Part shown: positions 44,769 through 55,330 of the stretch, piece after piece | Layout: the number at the start of each line of letters is the position of its first letter | How positions within the stretch are numbered: position 1 is the first letter of the stretch | DNA from: Absidia repens | Taxonomy: Eukaryota > Mucoromycota > Mucoromycetes > Mucorales > Cunninghamellaceae | Direction of reading: 5' to 3' | Assembly: GCA_002105175.1 (NCBI GenBank) | Contig: MCGE01000025.1 | Span: forward strand, 186,001 to 250,000 | Length of the DNA stretch: 64,000 bases | Translations under genes and position numbers: made by a program | Notes under the pieces: model-generated | What the model was told of the DNA's origin: nothing | The model's input: only the letters and a program-made list of their open reading frames with translations | The model's database searches: none

Positions 44769-45399
44769 AATAATTTAGTTTAATAGACTTAGTTTTTTAT
44801 TAGTTCTTTTTATTTAGTTTAGTTTGATTTTTATCTATCCTAATATGACTTTGCTGGATCACAGAGTCGGCCTTGATTTCTATTATATATTTTGTAAATA
44901 AATAAATACCCCTCTTTGATGAATCATCACCCTATGTGTTTAAAAGTCTTTTTTGTTTAGAAATACAGTGAATAGTCCAGTACTGAAAAGTGTCTTTTTC
45001 TTTTTTGGGAGTCAAATGGCCACTATGGTACTGTTTATCAAGGGCTTTAAAAAAAAAAGAGCTTAAAAAAAAGAATGTTTATGTGGGTAAACGAAATATC
45101 TTTCATTATGCTTCAGTCATCATATTTTTATGCAGTCATCGCTATTTACTTCTTATGCGTTCACCATAATCACTTTTTGAAACCATCAAGAAATCCGACC
45201 TAGCTCCAATTCATTGAAACCCCCCAGTACAGTTGACAGAGCACTTAGCACGACGTTTGGTCAAACCGCCTAATACCTTATCTTCCTTTTTTTTGTGGAA
45301 CATACAGGTACTCATACACACACTTCAATTTTTTATCTACATGCACATGCACTGTACAGTTTGAATATACCCATACGACAAGACAAACTAAATATATTA
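44769..45399. other. spacer after the transporter
   Basis: Carries several AATAAA-type signals just after the gene (about 44895-44906). No gene recognised. Confidence 0.5.
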
Positions 45400-45560
45400 G
45401 AGACGATGTAAAAGCAAATAGACAAGGCATATTTTATTGAGATGTAGAGAAAAACTATGACAACTAAGCTAGACCAGTCTAATGGTAATACTATGATGCG
45501 TATCTAATGGTGAGGCTACCAGGAGTGTGCGTAGAGTAAGGTATCTTGTTGAATAATAAA
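45400..45560 (-). repeat. dispersed element fragment, copy F
   Basis: A short piece resembling the inner part of the element: GGCATATTTTATTGAGATGT, then CTATGACAACTAAGCTAGACC and TCTAATGG. Truncated on both sides; assignment is tentative. Confidence 0.4.
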
Positions 45561-45869
45561 CATAATACCTGATGAGCTAGCTCAATTAAAGAGTACGCTA
45601 TTCTATGGTGAGCAATAAGCTATTCTAGTGAGGAATGGAGTTGACTAAGCTTGGCCAATTGCTCCAATTTGATTGCAAAGGCATCATGTCGAGAGAACAA
45701 CCATGCTGCCAATATTAAATGCTAACGGTTATTGTAAGGGGGGATGAGAACCACTATGTTGATGATGCTGTATGGTGTTGACTGCTGTAAAAAGAAAGAA
45801 AGAAAGAAAGAGGAAGGGGGCGTTATCATCCAAAAAAAAAACACCTCATCAGCGACCACCAAAAAATAT

Positions 45870-46610
45870 AATTTAAATCCCGACCACGTGAATTTTAGTT
45901 TCCCATCTTTGTTTTTTTTGGCGCTCTTTCTTTTCAATTTCTTTCATTGATTTTTTTCAATTGTGGCGCCTATGGTGTTATGATGGATGTAGATTAGTGT
46001 TAGAGCTAGTTTAAAAAGGTGTTTCAGCTCAGGGATTACAACATACATGGGAAACGCTTTCATTTTGGATTCAGAATTTAGGACAACCGACAGTTAACGT
46101 TTTGGGGTCTCCATTAGCTTAACTTAGTGTCAGTTTATCCATAGTTTGAATCTATATTTGAATAAACATGTTTTTTTTTTTTTTTTTACTTGCTTCAATG
46201 AAAAATGTTCCCATTAATCTTTCTCATGTCTTGTGCAATAGATCTTTTTTTGTTTGACTACCATCAAAATCCTTTGATTACTGTTGAATGTTGTTGGGTT
46301 TCAATAACAGATATATCCCTTTAGTCTTTCACATGTCGTGTACTCTATACTTATAGTCATTCGCCTACTTTATGATTGTACCTTTAGATTAGTGTTGACC
46401 ATTCTTCAAATCTCACATATTAGTCCACTCATGCTTTCTCCAATAGATCCTCCCTTTATACAATAAACCCTTCGTATTTAGTTTTTGTGTCTACCAATAT
46501 GTTTCAATAAAGTATGTCTTTTTTTATAAACAATGTTATGACCCATCGGATAGTCAACAATGTTGCTATGATAACTGTTCTGATAGTGTCTTTACTCAAC
46601 ACTTGTTCTC
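45870..46610 (+). repeat. dispersed non-coding element, copy G
   Basis: Opens TTTAAATCCCGACCACGTGA (about 45869-45888), then a pyrimidine tract and the core ACATGGGAAACGCTTTCATT near 46044. GCTTCAATGAAAA, GTTTCAATAACA and GTTTCAATAAAG units lie near 46193, 46298 and 46503. No coding capacity. Confidence 0.75.
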
Positions 46611-47316
46611 TAATTTACCTATTATGACTTCTTTCACCTTGAAAGACGGAGGACCAGGTTAACAGTCGTAGATCACTTACCATCAAAGATAGACGATATT
46701 CCGGATTGGCGAATCATAATAATAAAGCTTGATCGAGTTGTGAGTGCAGCTGCCGCTTTAGAGTATTCTTCACCGTTGTCTAGCTTATCTAAGAATATTG
46801 GCTCCCCTCCCAGAGGCCCGTTCCTGCTACGTTTTCTTTTTTTCTCTCTGTCTGTCACTTTTATTTTATGTGTATATGTATTAAGAGCAAAAAAAAAAAA
46901 GGGGGGGGAGCGATTTGACAATGACAGTAACGATCATTCGTAGGCCATCACTCAAAAAGCAAAAACAACCGTTACACAAATAAATAAGATACTCGGTAAT
47001 GATCACCGACATTTAGAACCATCAGTACCATATTTTTACAAATATTATGTTATTGCTAAATAGAATGGAAGAAGGAAATGCATAACAGCACAGGGGGGAG
47101 GGATTGCCAGTCTGATTAGAGGATCATGGTTGAAGAACAATGGCCTTCTATTTTATGGCGTTATCGGTATTTCAACTGGACACCAGCAATTCGAGACGTC
47201 ACAGTGCGAGCCTTTTTTTTTTTTGTTTTTTAACCACCCTGGATAGGACTGAGTTTTTTCTTTTTCCTCTTTTCTTTTCCCCTTTTATTATAACTTGTAT
47301 AAAACCACACTCCACC
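46611..47316. other. spacer upstream of QCR10
   Basis: No exon seen. Pyrimidine-rich DNA (about 47212-47286) and TATAA-like sequence precede the QCR10 start. Confidence 0.45.
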
Positions 47317-47623
47317 ATGCCTGTCAGACAAATCGTTTCTTCCCCACACTTCTCTCTCATCACCCCCGAAAAGCTCGTCCGTGTGTAAGTAGTTGTATCC
47401 ATATTTATCATGTGCAATTGGATAATAGCCAGTATGAGTATTGACCCTTTTTTTTTTATTATACCATCATAGTGTCCCCACTTTGGCTGTCTGGGGTGCC
47501 GGTGCCGGTGCTGCTGTTGCTCTTTTGGGCTCTGACGTCCCTTTGGTTCGCAAGGATATCTTATCTAACGTTCCTTTTGTTGGTAGCTACTGGGCTGTTG
47601 ATGGTCCTGCCGACGAAGAATAA
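47317..47623 (+). CDS. QCR10: cytochrome bc1 complex subunit Qcr10
   Basis: Two exons (47317-47384, 47473-47623) give only 72 aa, the usual size. The N-terminus lies in SSPHFSLITPEKLVRV. A single membrane segment with a glycine/alanine face (TLAVWGAGAGAAVALLG) follows, and the conserved SDVPLVRKDILSNVPFVGSYW identifies the QCR10 family. It is a small accessory subunit of ubiquinol-cytochrome c reductase in the inner mitochondrial membrane. No cleavable presequence is evident, as in relatives. Confidence 0.9.
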
Positions 47624-48447
47624 ACAAGCATTGAGATTCGACATAAAAAAAGTAAGTACATCATTTCAAGGGAACCGACCAATGCCACCAAAGGTTGAAT
47701 GAAAAGGGAGGATGTTAACTGGACTGAAATGAAACGAACTGTTACTCAACAACTTCTTTGCTTTATTACTGCAGTTTTAGACATACGTACCTTTATTTTT
47801 GTTTTTTTATCTGCCAAATAAAATCTCTTTTATTCACCTATTTTAGTCATTTGTATGTAATATTGTGCTTAGTGTTTGGTGGTTATATTATTTTATTTAA
47901 TGGATGATCAGTATGATATTTTGTGTTAAGTGGGTCTATGTGTATGATGAACAGTAAACGGTGCGATGTGCCTTTATGTCGAGGTCAGGGGACGAGGGAA
48001 ACGGAATGACGACTAGGGAAAAGGAGAAATTAGATTTACCAAGCGAATGATTCGTCGATAACATGTCTTTGCCTAATTTTACTCTCTCATATATTCATAT
48101 GATATCTTCCTTATTATATCATCAAAAATGTTTATTGTATATCTCGCCGCCTATGGTGTATTTGCCATTTGATTGGAGGGGTATTAAGATGGTCCTTTTG
48201 TTTCGAGTCTAATGATGGATGTCAGTACATACCTAATTAACATTTATGTATACAAGTATTCTAAATGGTCTACCAGCAGGGAAGTATCATACATTTACAG
48301 TCAACCCATAGTAAAAGTGCACCATCACTTGATCTATTCCAAGAAAGTGAATTTCCATTTGTATCGGCGTTTGAAATTAATTGCTCGTAAAAGAAATCAA
48401 CTGAAGCAAATTTCTCTTGTCCTTTCCTTTTCCCCTTTGTCATAACC
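47624..48447. other. spacer between QCR10 and RPL5
   Basis: AT-rich; no gene recognised. It ends with a pyrimidine-rich stretch (48415-48440) typical of highly expressed promoters in this window. Confidence 0.5.
48365..48376 (-). promoter_or_regulatory. ATTTCAAACGCCG-type box upstream of RPL5
   Basis: TTTCAAACGCCG on the minus strand, about 75 bases before the ATG. The same box opens repeat copies B and E. Function unknown. Confidence 0.35.
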
Positions 48448-49742
48448 ATGGTATGTAAACTTCACAAAAAAAAAAAAAAAAAAAGAAGGGTGAATGGATA
48501 CAATAAATACAATATTGTATGGATGGGTTTGTGGATGGATGTATGGATGGATGGATGTATGGATGGATGATAGGTGCAAAATGAGAAAAATTTGAACTAG
48601 CCACTCACCAATTTTTATTTATTTATATACAGCCTTTCGTCAAGCAACAAAAGAACAAGGCCTACTTCAAGCGTTACCAAGTCAAGTACCGTAGAAGAAG
48701 AGGTAAGGAAAAAAAAGATTATTGGAACATGTTGGTTGTGCAATGAATCATAGGATGATTTAGCAAAAGTATAGTTCATGTGACAGTGGATTTACTACCC
48801 ATTGTATGATTGTCTTTCGCCCCTATCTGATAATGATTCATTAAACAACAACAACAAACTACTACATTTTAGTAGGGAAATTGTGGTTGATCTTGATTGC
48901 TCATGACCTTTTTCTTATTGTTTATTATTACTATAGAGGGTAAGACCGACTACTATGCTCGTAAGAGACTCGTCGTTCAAGCCAAGAACAAGTACAACTC
49001 TCCCAAGTACAGATTGGTTGTCCGTTTCACCAACAAGGATATCATCTGTCAAATTGTGTACGCCAAGCTCCAAGGTGACTTCGTGTTGTCTGCTGCCTAC
49101 GCTCACGAATTGCCTCGTTTCGGTATCAAGGGTGGTTTGACCAACTGGGCTGCCGCTTACGCTACTGGTTTGTTGTTGGCTCGCCGTACCTTGACCAAGC
49201 TCGGTCTTGCTGACAAGTACGAAGGTGTCACCGAAGCCGATGGTGCTCTCTCCTTGACTGAAGCCAACGAAGAAGGTCCCCGTCCTTTCAAGGCTTTCTT
49301 GGATGTCGGTTTGGCTCGTACCTCCACTGGTGCTCGTGTCTTCGGTGCCATGAAGGGTGCTTCCGATGGTGGTATCTTTGTCCCCCACTCCGGTAACCGT
49401 TTCCCTGGTTATGATATCGAAACCAAGACCAACGACGATGAATTGTTGCGCAACTACATCTTCGGTGTCCACGTCGCTGAATACATGGAATACTTGGAAG
49501 AAGAAGATGAAGAACGTTACAAGAAGCACTTCGCTGGTTTCATCAAGGCTGGTGTCACCTCCGATGCTCTCGAAGATATGTACTCTGAAGCTCATGAAGC
49601 CATCCGTGCCGATCCCGTCCACAAGCCTACTGAAAAGAAGGGTGTCCCTGCCAAGCCTTACCGCCGTCCTCAACGCCTCAACAAGAAGCAACGTGATGCC
49701 AAGGTTGCTGACAAGATTGCTGCCTTCCACAAGTCTGAATAG
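48448..49742 (+). CDS. rpl5: large-subunit ribosomal protein uL18 (Rpl5)
   Basis: Exon 1 is the start codon alone (48448-48450). Exon 2 is 48633-48702 and exon 3 is 48937-49742, giving 292 aa. The product follows uL18: [56 protein letters not shown] and [20 protein letters not shown], to the Lys/Arg-rich tail. It binds 5S rRNA and joins the 60S central protuberance with uL5 as part of the 5S RNP. Intron 2 carries a predicted C/D snoRNA. Intron 1 contains a GGAT tetranucleotide repeat. Codon use is extremely biased. Confidence 0.97.
48742..48842 (+). ncRNA. predicted box C/D snoRNA in RPL5 intron 2
   Basis: A perfect 10-bp terminal stem (AATGAATCAT 48742-48751 with ATGATTCATT 48833-48842) brackets a weak C box (ATGATTT, 48755-48761) and a canonical D box CTGA (48827-48830). 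The 15 bases directly before the D box (GTCTTTCGCCCCTAT, 48812-48826) are the exact complement of AUAGGGGCGAAAGAC, a highly conserved stretch of 25S/28S rRNA as I remember it. By the D+5 rule the second G of that GGGG would be 2'-O-methylated. Size (about 100 nt) and location in a ribosomal-protein intron fit. The C box is two bases off consensus. Confidence 0.78.
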
Positions 49743-50166
49743 ATTATTTGTTTGCTTTGATGTTTGGGTTTAATAAAAAAAACAATTTTTACTTATTTTA
49801 CATATGCTTTTATTATTATATGTGTGTGTGGAACGGATTATTTTGATTGGGGTATGGTGTGTGCGTTTGGAATTTGAAATTAAAGTCTGCGCTTTTATGA
49901 TTTTAGTGGGTTTTATGAATATTAGGATGATGGGTCTGTTGGGTTGCCCCTCATCATTGTCATCAGCTTTTTATTTGGCGGCATAAAAAAGCCCCTGACC
50001 TTTTTGGATTTCACATGGCAAAAATATTTGAAATGCCGACATTGATGAAAGGTAAAGGAGTCAAGAACGATGAATTTTTTATTCTATTCCCTGACTTTTT
50101 GTCTTCTACTATTTCTTCTTCTTCTTCTTCTTTTTATTAACTGAATATATACCAACCAAAAAACCA
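49743..50166. other. spacer after RPL5
   Basis: RPL5 poly(A) signal AATAAA at 49772-49777, then AT-rich DNA and the upstream region of the CC1-box gene, with a pyrimidine-rich stretch at about 50093-50130. Confidence 0.5.
50028..50038 (+). promoter_or_regulatory. TTGAAATGCCG box
   Basis: Located 128 bases before the ATG of the coiled-coil gene. Similar boxes precede HCS1 and RNH201 and open several copies of the dispersed element. Role inferred from position only. Confidence 0.35.
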
Positions 50167-52019
50167 ATGACATCACATACAACACCGCTACCTTTGAAGT
50201 TGGATAACAAGCTTCCTCATGATGCACTTCAACATGCACCACCATCACCAACTTTTTCCACGACGTCTTTGATATCTTCCATGTCCTGGATTGCTGATAA
50301 AGGTCCACAAGATTTGATTCCACTTTTAAAAAATGCCTATACTGCCATTAAAGAAAAGGAAAAGGGTAATTTAAAAAAATCGATAAGGATCACTTGTCAA
50401 AGGAAAACGTAGGGTGGCTGCTGGTGCGTGATTTTATTATTTTCATGTGATTGACATTCTTTTTGATTCTTATTATGGGAATGATGGGGGCTCCTATTTT
50501 TTTTTTTTTTTTCATAGATTTGACTTTAGCAGCTGAAATCGGAAAACAACTACTATCAACAAATGTCGAATTAGAGCAAAATTATCGTCAACTATTGCAA
50601 CGACAACAACAACAGCCACTCAGTGCCACCGATGAAAACGAATCTACCGACGACGATGAATGCCCTGACATGCAATATATACCTTCCATGAATGCTCGGC
50701 AAGTAATTATCGAAGTACTGGAACAGAAAAACGTCGAACTCAATGAACGCTTGGAATCCCTTTCGACGGAACATACTACAATGAAAAACACGAGTGGAAA
50801 ACGTACAAAACAACTAGAAGCTGAAATGACTGCTTTGAAAAATGACTTGGAAATGGCCACCAACAAAATTCAAGAACTGGAACTGTTGAATAAAAAGCAG
50901 CAAGAAAACCAACTACGCAATAGAAATGGAAAGAACAACAGCAACAACGAAAATGAAGCCACCAGTATTGATGGACTTTTGAACGACGTGCAACGCCTTG
51001 AAACGGAACATCAGCAGGCGCTCGAAGCGAAACGAACAATGGAATCAAAACTAGCTGCAGCATTGACCGATTTACATCAACTCAAACAGCAATTTGACAA
51101 CTTTGAATTCACTGAATCTGGGTATAAAACACTTCAACAGACGTATGATCGCCAATTCCAACATATCACGCAGCTGAATCAATCCTTGGAAGATCATCGC
51201 GCGGTGTTTCAAAAACTCAGGGACAGGGGCATCAACATCCATTCCTTATCGTCAACACCCTGCCCAAGTGTTATCATGAAACAAAACGACAATACCTCAG
51301 ATCACCACCACCCCCATCACTCCCTTTTGGACGAATTGGAATCTGAATGGAACAAACGAAACAATCATGGAACAGCAACAACACCAGCACCATCACAACA
51401 GCAAGATCCTTCTTTTCCGTTAGGCTCACAACCAAAACCAACAGCAACCTCTTCATCTTCTTCATCTACATCCTCTTCCTCTTTATTATTCTCTCAATAC
51501 TTTGGTGATATGGATCCATTTGAGTCGCTACTCACCAAGGCTACTGGGATAGACAATGGATTGATTGATGATGCACTCAACCTTATCAACCAATTGGAAC
51601 AAGGCATCGAACAGCAAGGCAACAACCAAACAACAAACAAAGTACCAGCATCCATTTCTGCTGTAGGTGATGACGCTTTTATGACCACATGGACAACAAT
51701 AGCCAGTCATATGGGCGGTGTGGACAGTAGTAGTAGTATCATCAACAACAACAACGACCATGACCATGATCTTCATTTGGCTTTGGTGGAATATACATTT
51801 CCGAGTCAAGACCTTTACCCTGATTTACCATCGTCCTCTTCAGGTACGTTGACCCGCTATGATCCTTCAATGACACGACCTGGACTTGTGAGACAATGGA
51901 TATCGAAAGCTTTCCAACGGTTATGGCGATGGTTCCGATTTGCGTTTGTCTTATCAACCGCTGTGATGATTAGTTTATGGTCTGGTCCAGATGAAATGCT
52001 TTTGGCCATTGACAACTGA
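50167..52019 (+). CDS. CC1-box coiled-coil protein with C-terminal membrane segment
   Basis: Two exons (50167-50365, 50518-52019) give 566 aa. Residues about 47-83 (QDLIPLLKNAYTAIKEKEK followed by DLTLAAEIGKQLLSTNVELE) resemble the CC1 box (AAxxG) and its flanking helix in the BICD, Spindly and TRAK/HAP1 families, where it contacts the dynein light-intermediate chain. Long heptad-like helices follow (about 110-285), then a Ser/Gln/His-rich disordered region. Near the end is one hydrophobic helix (FRFAFVLSTAVMISLW, about 539-554) with a basic, Trp-rich approach, as in tail-anchored proteins. I infer a membrane-bound motor adaptor. The similarity is to a short motif and needs testing. I know no named orthologue. 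Confidence 0.72.
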
Positions 52020-52447
52020 TGCCGATTTTTTTCATTTAGCTAATTAGTTATATATATATATTATATCCTACACACCCTTTTTTTTGTTTACTTATTTTAT
52101 ATTATTCTATCCTATTATTTATCCTATTACTTAGTTACTAGTACCTCTCCTTGTATATTTTAACTTCACATATCTATATATCACCTCATTGACATTTTAT
52201 TATTTAGCCCAATAAATATGAAATATTCGTTTCAATAAAAAAAACAAAGAAGTCGATGTGATTGACTGTACCTTGACTTTTATGCTTTTATGTATTGTAT
52301 GATCACACCGTTCATGGCAACTCCACTCGACGCCGCAGTTTTTTAAAATGCCGCACGGAACGATTTTTCTTGCACTTCTCTTCTCGTTTTTTTTTTTTTT
52401 TTTTTAGCCCGATTTTTATTTTATTTTCTCTTTGTAACTTGAAAAAC
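52020..52447. other. spacer before HCS1
   Basis: 3' flank of the coiled-coil gene with several AATAAA-type signals (about 52209-52245), then the HCS1 upstream region. Confidence 0.5.
52342..52354 (+). promoter_or_regulatory. TTTAAAATGCCGC box upstream of HCS1
   Basis: About 95 bases before the HCS1 ATG. It shares a 13-base match (TTTAAAATGCCGC) with the 5' end of repeat copy C. Confidence 0.4.
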
Positions 52448-53126
52448 ATGGAGACCTTTATTGATCATCAAGTCCAACTCGTCCAAGAAGAAAAACGTAT
52501 CGATGTGGAGGACACGCAGAAAATGCTTTCTTCTTATTCGCCTATCCAACTTCAAAAACGTGGCGTGGCGCTTCTAGGACTTCGGGTTACTGGTAAATGC
52601 AGAACAACGCAACGCCAACTCATATGACTCGTTTGACATCTTTACTGACCCCCCCCCCTTTTTTTTTCTTTACAATCTATTGTGATGAAGCAATGCGTAC
52701 TGGACTTGGTGGTAAAAGGTAAGAAAAAAAAAATAGATTATGTGTATTTTTATAAAATGTCGCACAAGCAAATGGATTGACCTGGAAACCTGTTCTTCTT
52801 ATATATGCATATAGTTTGATCGATCTTGAACTTGGTCAATCCAATAAGCAAATCCCTGCATTTCCGGCTCACAAAATTACTACTGGCGATATTGTTGGAT
52901 TGGACGAATATAAAAAGGACAAACCGACCAAGAAGGCATCACCATGGTCTGGGGTGGTATTACGGGTCACTGATACTAGAATCACTTTGGCTCTTTCCCA
53001 GGATACGGATGATGGCCTGCCTCCAGAAATACAGGATAGGTGTCAAATGTAAGTTTATTCCAGAAAAAAAAAAAACAGAACCATGATTCTCTGACTTGAG
53101 CTGACTCTCTCTCCCTTTCGCAATGC

Positions 53127-53159
<33 letters not shown>

Positions 53160-55330
53160 TGATTCTAGTGTCAAACTGGCCAACAACGTCACCTACGAAC
53201 GAATGATCAAAGGATTGGAACTACTAAAGGTGAATGCAGCAAATGGATCTTCTCGTCTGGCTCAAGTGCTCCTTGGACAACAAAAACCAGCGACTGTGGA
53301 GGATGTATCAGACTTCGAATTCTTTGACACCACATTGAATGATTCTCAAAAGGATGCTGTACGATTCGCTCTAGGTGCACAAGATATTGCTCTTATCCAT
53401 GGGCCTCCTGGGGTAAGCATCGTATATAAATAGTGGCGTCATGAATTAATCTATAACTCCCTTTCTCATTCTGTTTTTTACTTCTTTTTTCTATAGACTG
53501 GGAAAACTTATACTCTGGTCGAAATCATCCGACAGCTATCTGTCAAGCAAAATAAAAAAGTCTTAGTCTGTGGTCCTTCCAATGTATCAGTAGGTATGTT
53601 TTAAATTATCATGAAAAAGCTGGCGGAGGGCGGGGGTGGATTATAGGATAAAATAGATTAACCAACTATTATTACACCTCCTGTTGTTGGTTTGTTGGTT
53701 TTTTTAGATAATCTGGTGGAACGTTTAGCTCGACATCGCATGGATCTTGTACGGGTAGGCCATCCTGCACGTATCCTACCGACAGTATTGGAACACTCTC
53801 TGGACATTATCACTCGCACGTGTGACTCTGGCAAAATTGTAGCGGATGTGCGGAAGGAAATGGATGATACTTTGGGCAAAATAGGCAAATCCAAAAGCAG
53901 GGCGGAACGAAGGTTATTATATGGTCAGATCAAGGAATTAAGGAAAGATTATCGGATTCGAGAACGAAAGGTGGTGGATGAAGTCATCTCAAATGCACAA
54001 GTGGTTCTTTCTACTTTGAATGGGTAAAGCAGGCTGAAATAGTAGAATAGAAAAAAAAAAGTCAAATACAATATTAAAATTCTCTCTCTCTCTTATTTGT
54101 ATATCTTAGATGTGGAAGCCGAACGATGATGAAACGTGAATTTGACATTGTGATTATTGATGAAGCAACTCAAGCATTGGAAGGTAAAAGCCATCAACAA
54201 AAAGAAAAGGTTTATAATTTGGAACAGTTCACTCATTATTGACACCTTTGTAGCTGAATGTTGGATCGCTTTACAAAAAGGAACCAGAGCTATTTTGGTA
54301 AGTCGTTTTCGATGGTAAACTGCATCTCTCAATAATAACTTGCTTACATGCTTTATTTTATTTTATTTTCTTTCAAACAACAAACTAGGCCGGTGATCAT
54401 TTACAGCTACCGCCCACGATTAAAACTCCAAGTAAACCAGCGAAGAAAAGCGGCAGCAACAAAAATGGATTATCAACAACAACGGATTTATCAACGACGC
54501 TCTTTGATCGACTACTAGCATTGCACGGAAACAAGATCAAGAAAATGTTAGTGGTACAATATCGCATGCACGAAAAAATCATGGCATTCAGCTCCAAGGA
54601 ACTTTACGACAATCAATTGGTGGCGGACAAGAGTGTGGCCAGTCATTTATTACAAGACCTACCGGACGTGACGTCTTCAGAAAATACCGAAATGCCTGTT
54701 GTGCTCTTGGATACCAGCGACACCGGTCTGGGGCATGAAGTGGTAGATAATCAGGACGACAACAGCAATAGCAAAAGCTCATTGGATGACCAAAGTAAAG
54801 CCAATGAACTGGAAGTCGCCTTGGCCGTGCACCATATACAGGATTTGCTGGAGGATGGATTGACGCAGGACCAAATCGGTGTGATCACCCCTTATGCTGC
54901 TCAGGTCGCTCGATTGGTGCGTGATATTCGTGATCAATGGCCCCATATTGAAATTGGCACTGTGGATGGGTTCCAAGGACGTGAAAAAGAAGCTATCTTG
55001 TTATCTTTGGTCCGATCCAATGATGATGGCGAAGTGGGCTTTTTACAAGAAAAACGTCGGTTGAATGGTAATAGCGTAGTTGGGGGGGCAGGGGGAGGAG
55101 GAGGTTATATGATAGGATCTCACCTCTATTCCCACCTTTTTTTTTTTATGATAGTGGCAATGACGAGGGCAAAGCGACATTTATGTGTAATTTGTGATTC
55201 TGAAACACTGGCTGGAAACAAAGGTGGTGGCAATGGTGGGTCTTCTCGCGTGGATGGTGGGTTCTTGAAACGATGGATGAATTGGTTGTGTGAAGAGTCA
55301 GATCTTAGATTTAGTGAAATGATTCTCTGA
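52448..55330 (+). CDS. HCS1: SMUBP2/Hcs1-type superfamily 1 helicase
   Basis: Ten exons (52448-52592, 52691-52718, 52815-53048, 53169-53412, 53497-53593, 53708-54023, 54110-54183, 54254-54297, 54389-55067, 55155-55330) give 678 aa. An N-terminal OB-type region (about 1-135) contains GDIVGLDEY. Helicase motifs follow: Walker A GPPGTGKT (214-221), VCGPSNVSVDNL, VVLSTLNGCGS, VIIDEATQALE, AGDHLQLPPT, QYRMHEKIM, TVDGFQGREKEAILLSLVRS and VAMTRAKRHL. This is the Upf1-like order and matches IGHMBP2 and yeast Hcs1, a 5'-3' DNA/RNA helicase tied to DNA polymerase alpha or ribosomes. There is no R3H or zinc-finger extension, as in the yeast protein. An intron splits Walker A between GPPG and TGKT. Confidence 0.92.

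Noticed and set aside
47942..48030. Perfect C-box-like ATGATGA between QCR10 and RPL5
   Set aside because: No D box (CTGA) or terminal stem at a suitable distance.
48915..49730. 271-codon minus frame opposite RPL5 exon 3
   Set aside because: Shadow of the strongly biased codon use of RPL5; composition follows the antisense of preferred codons.
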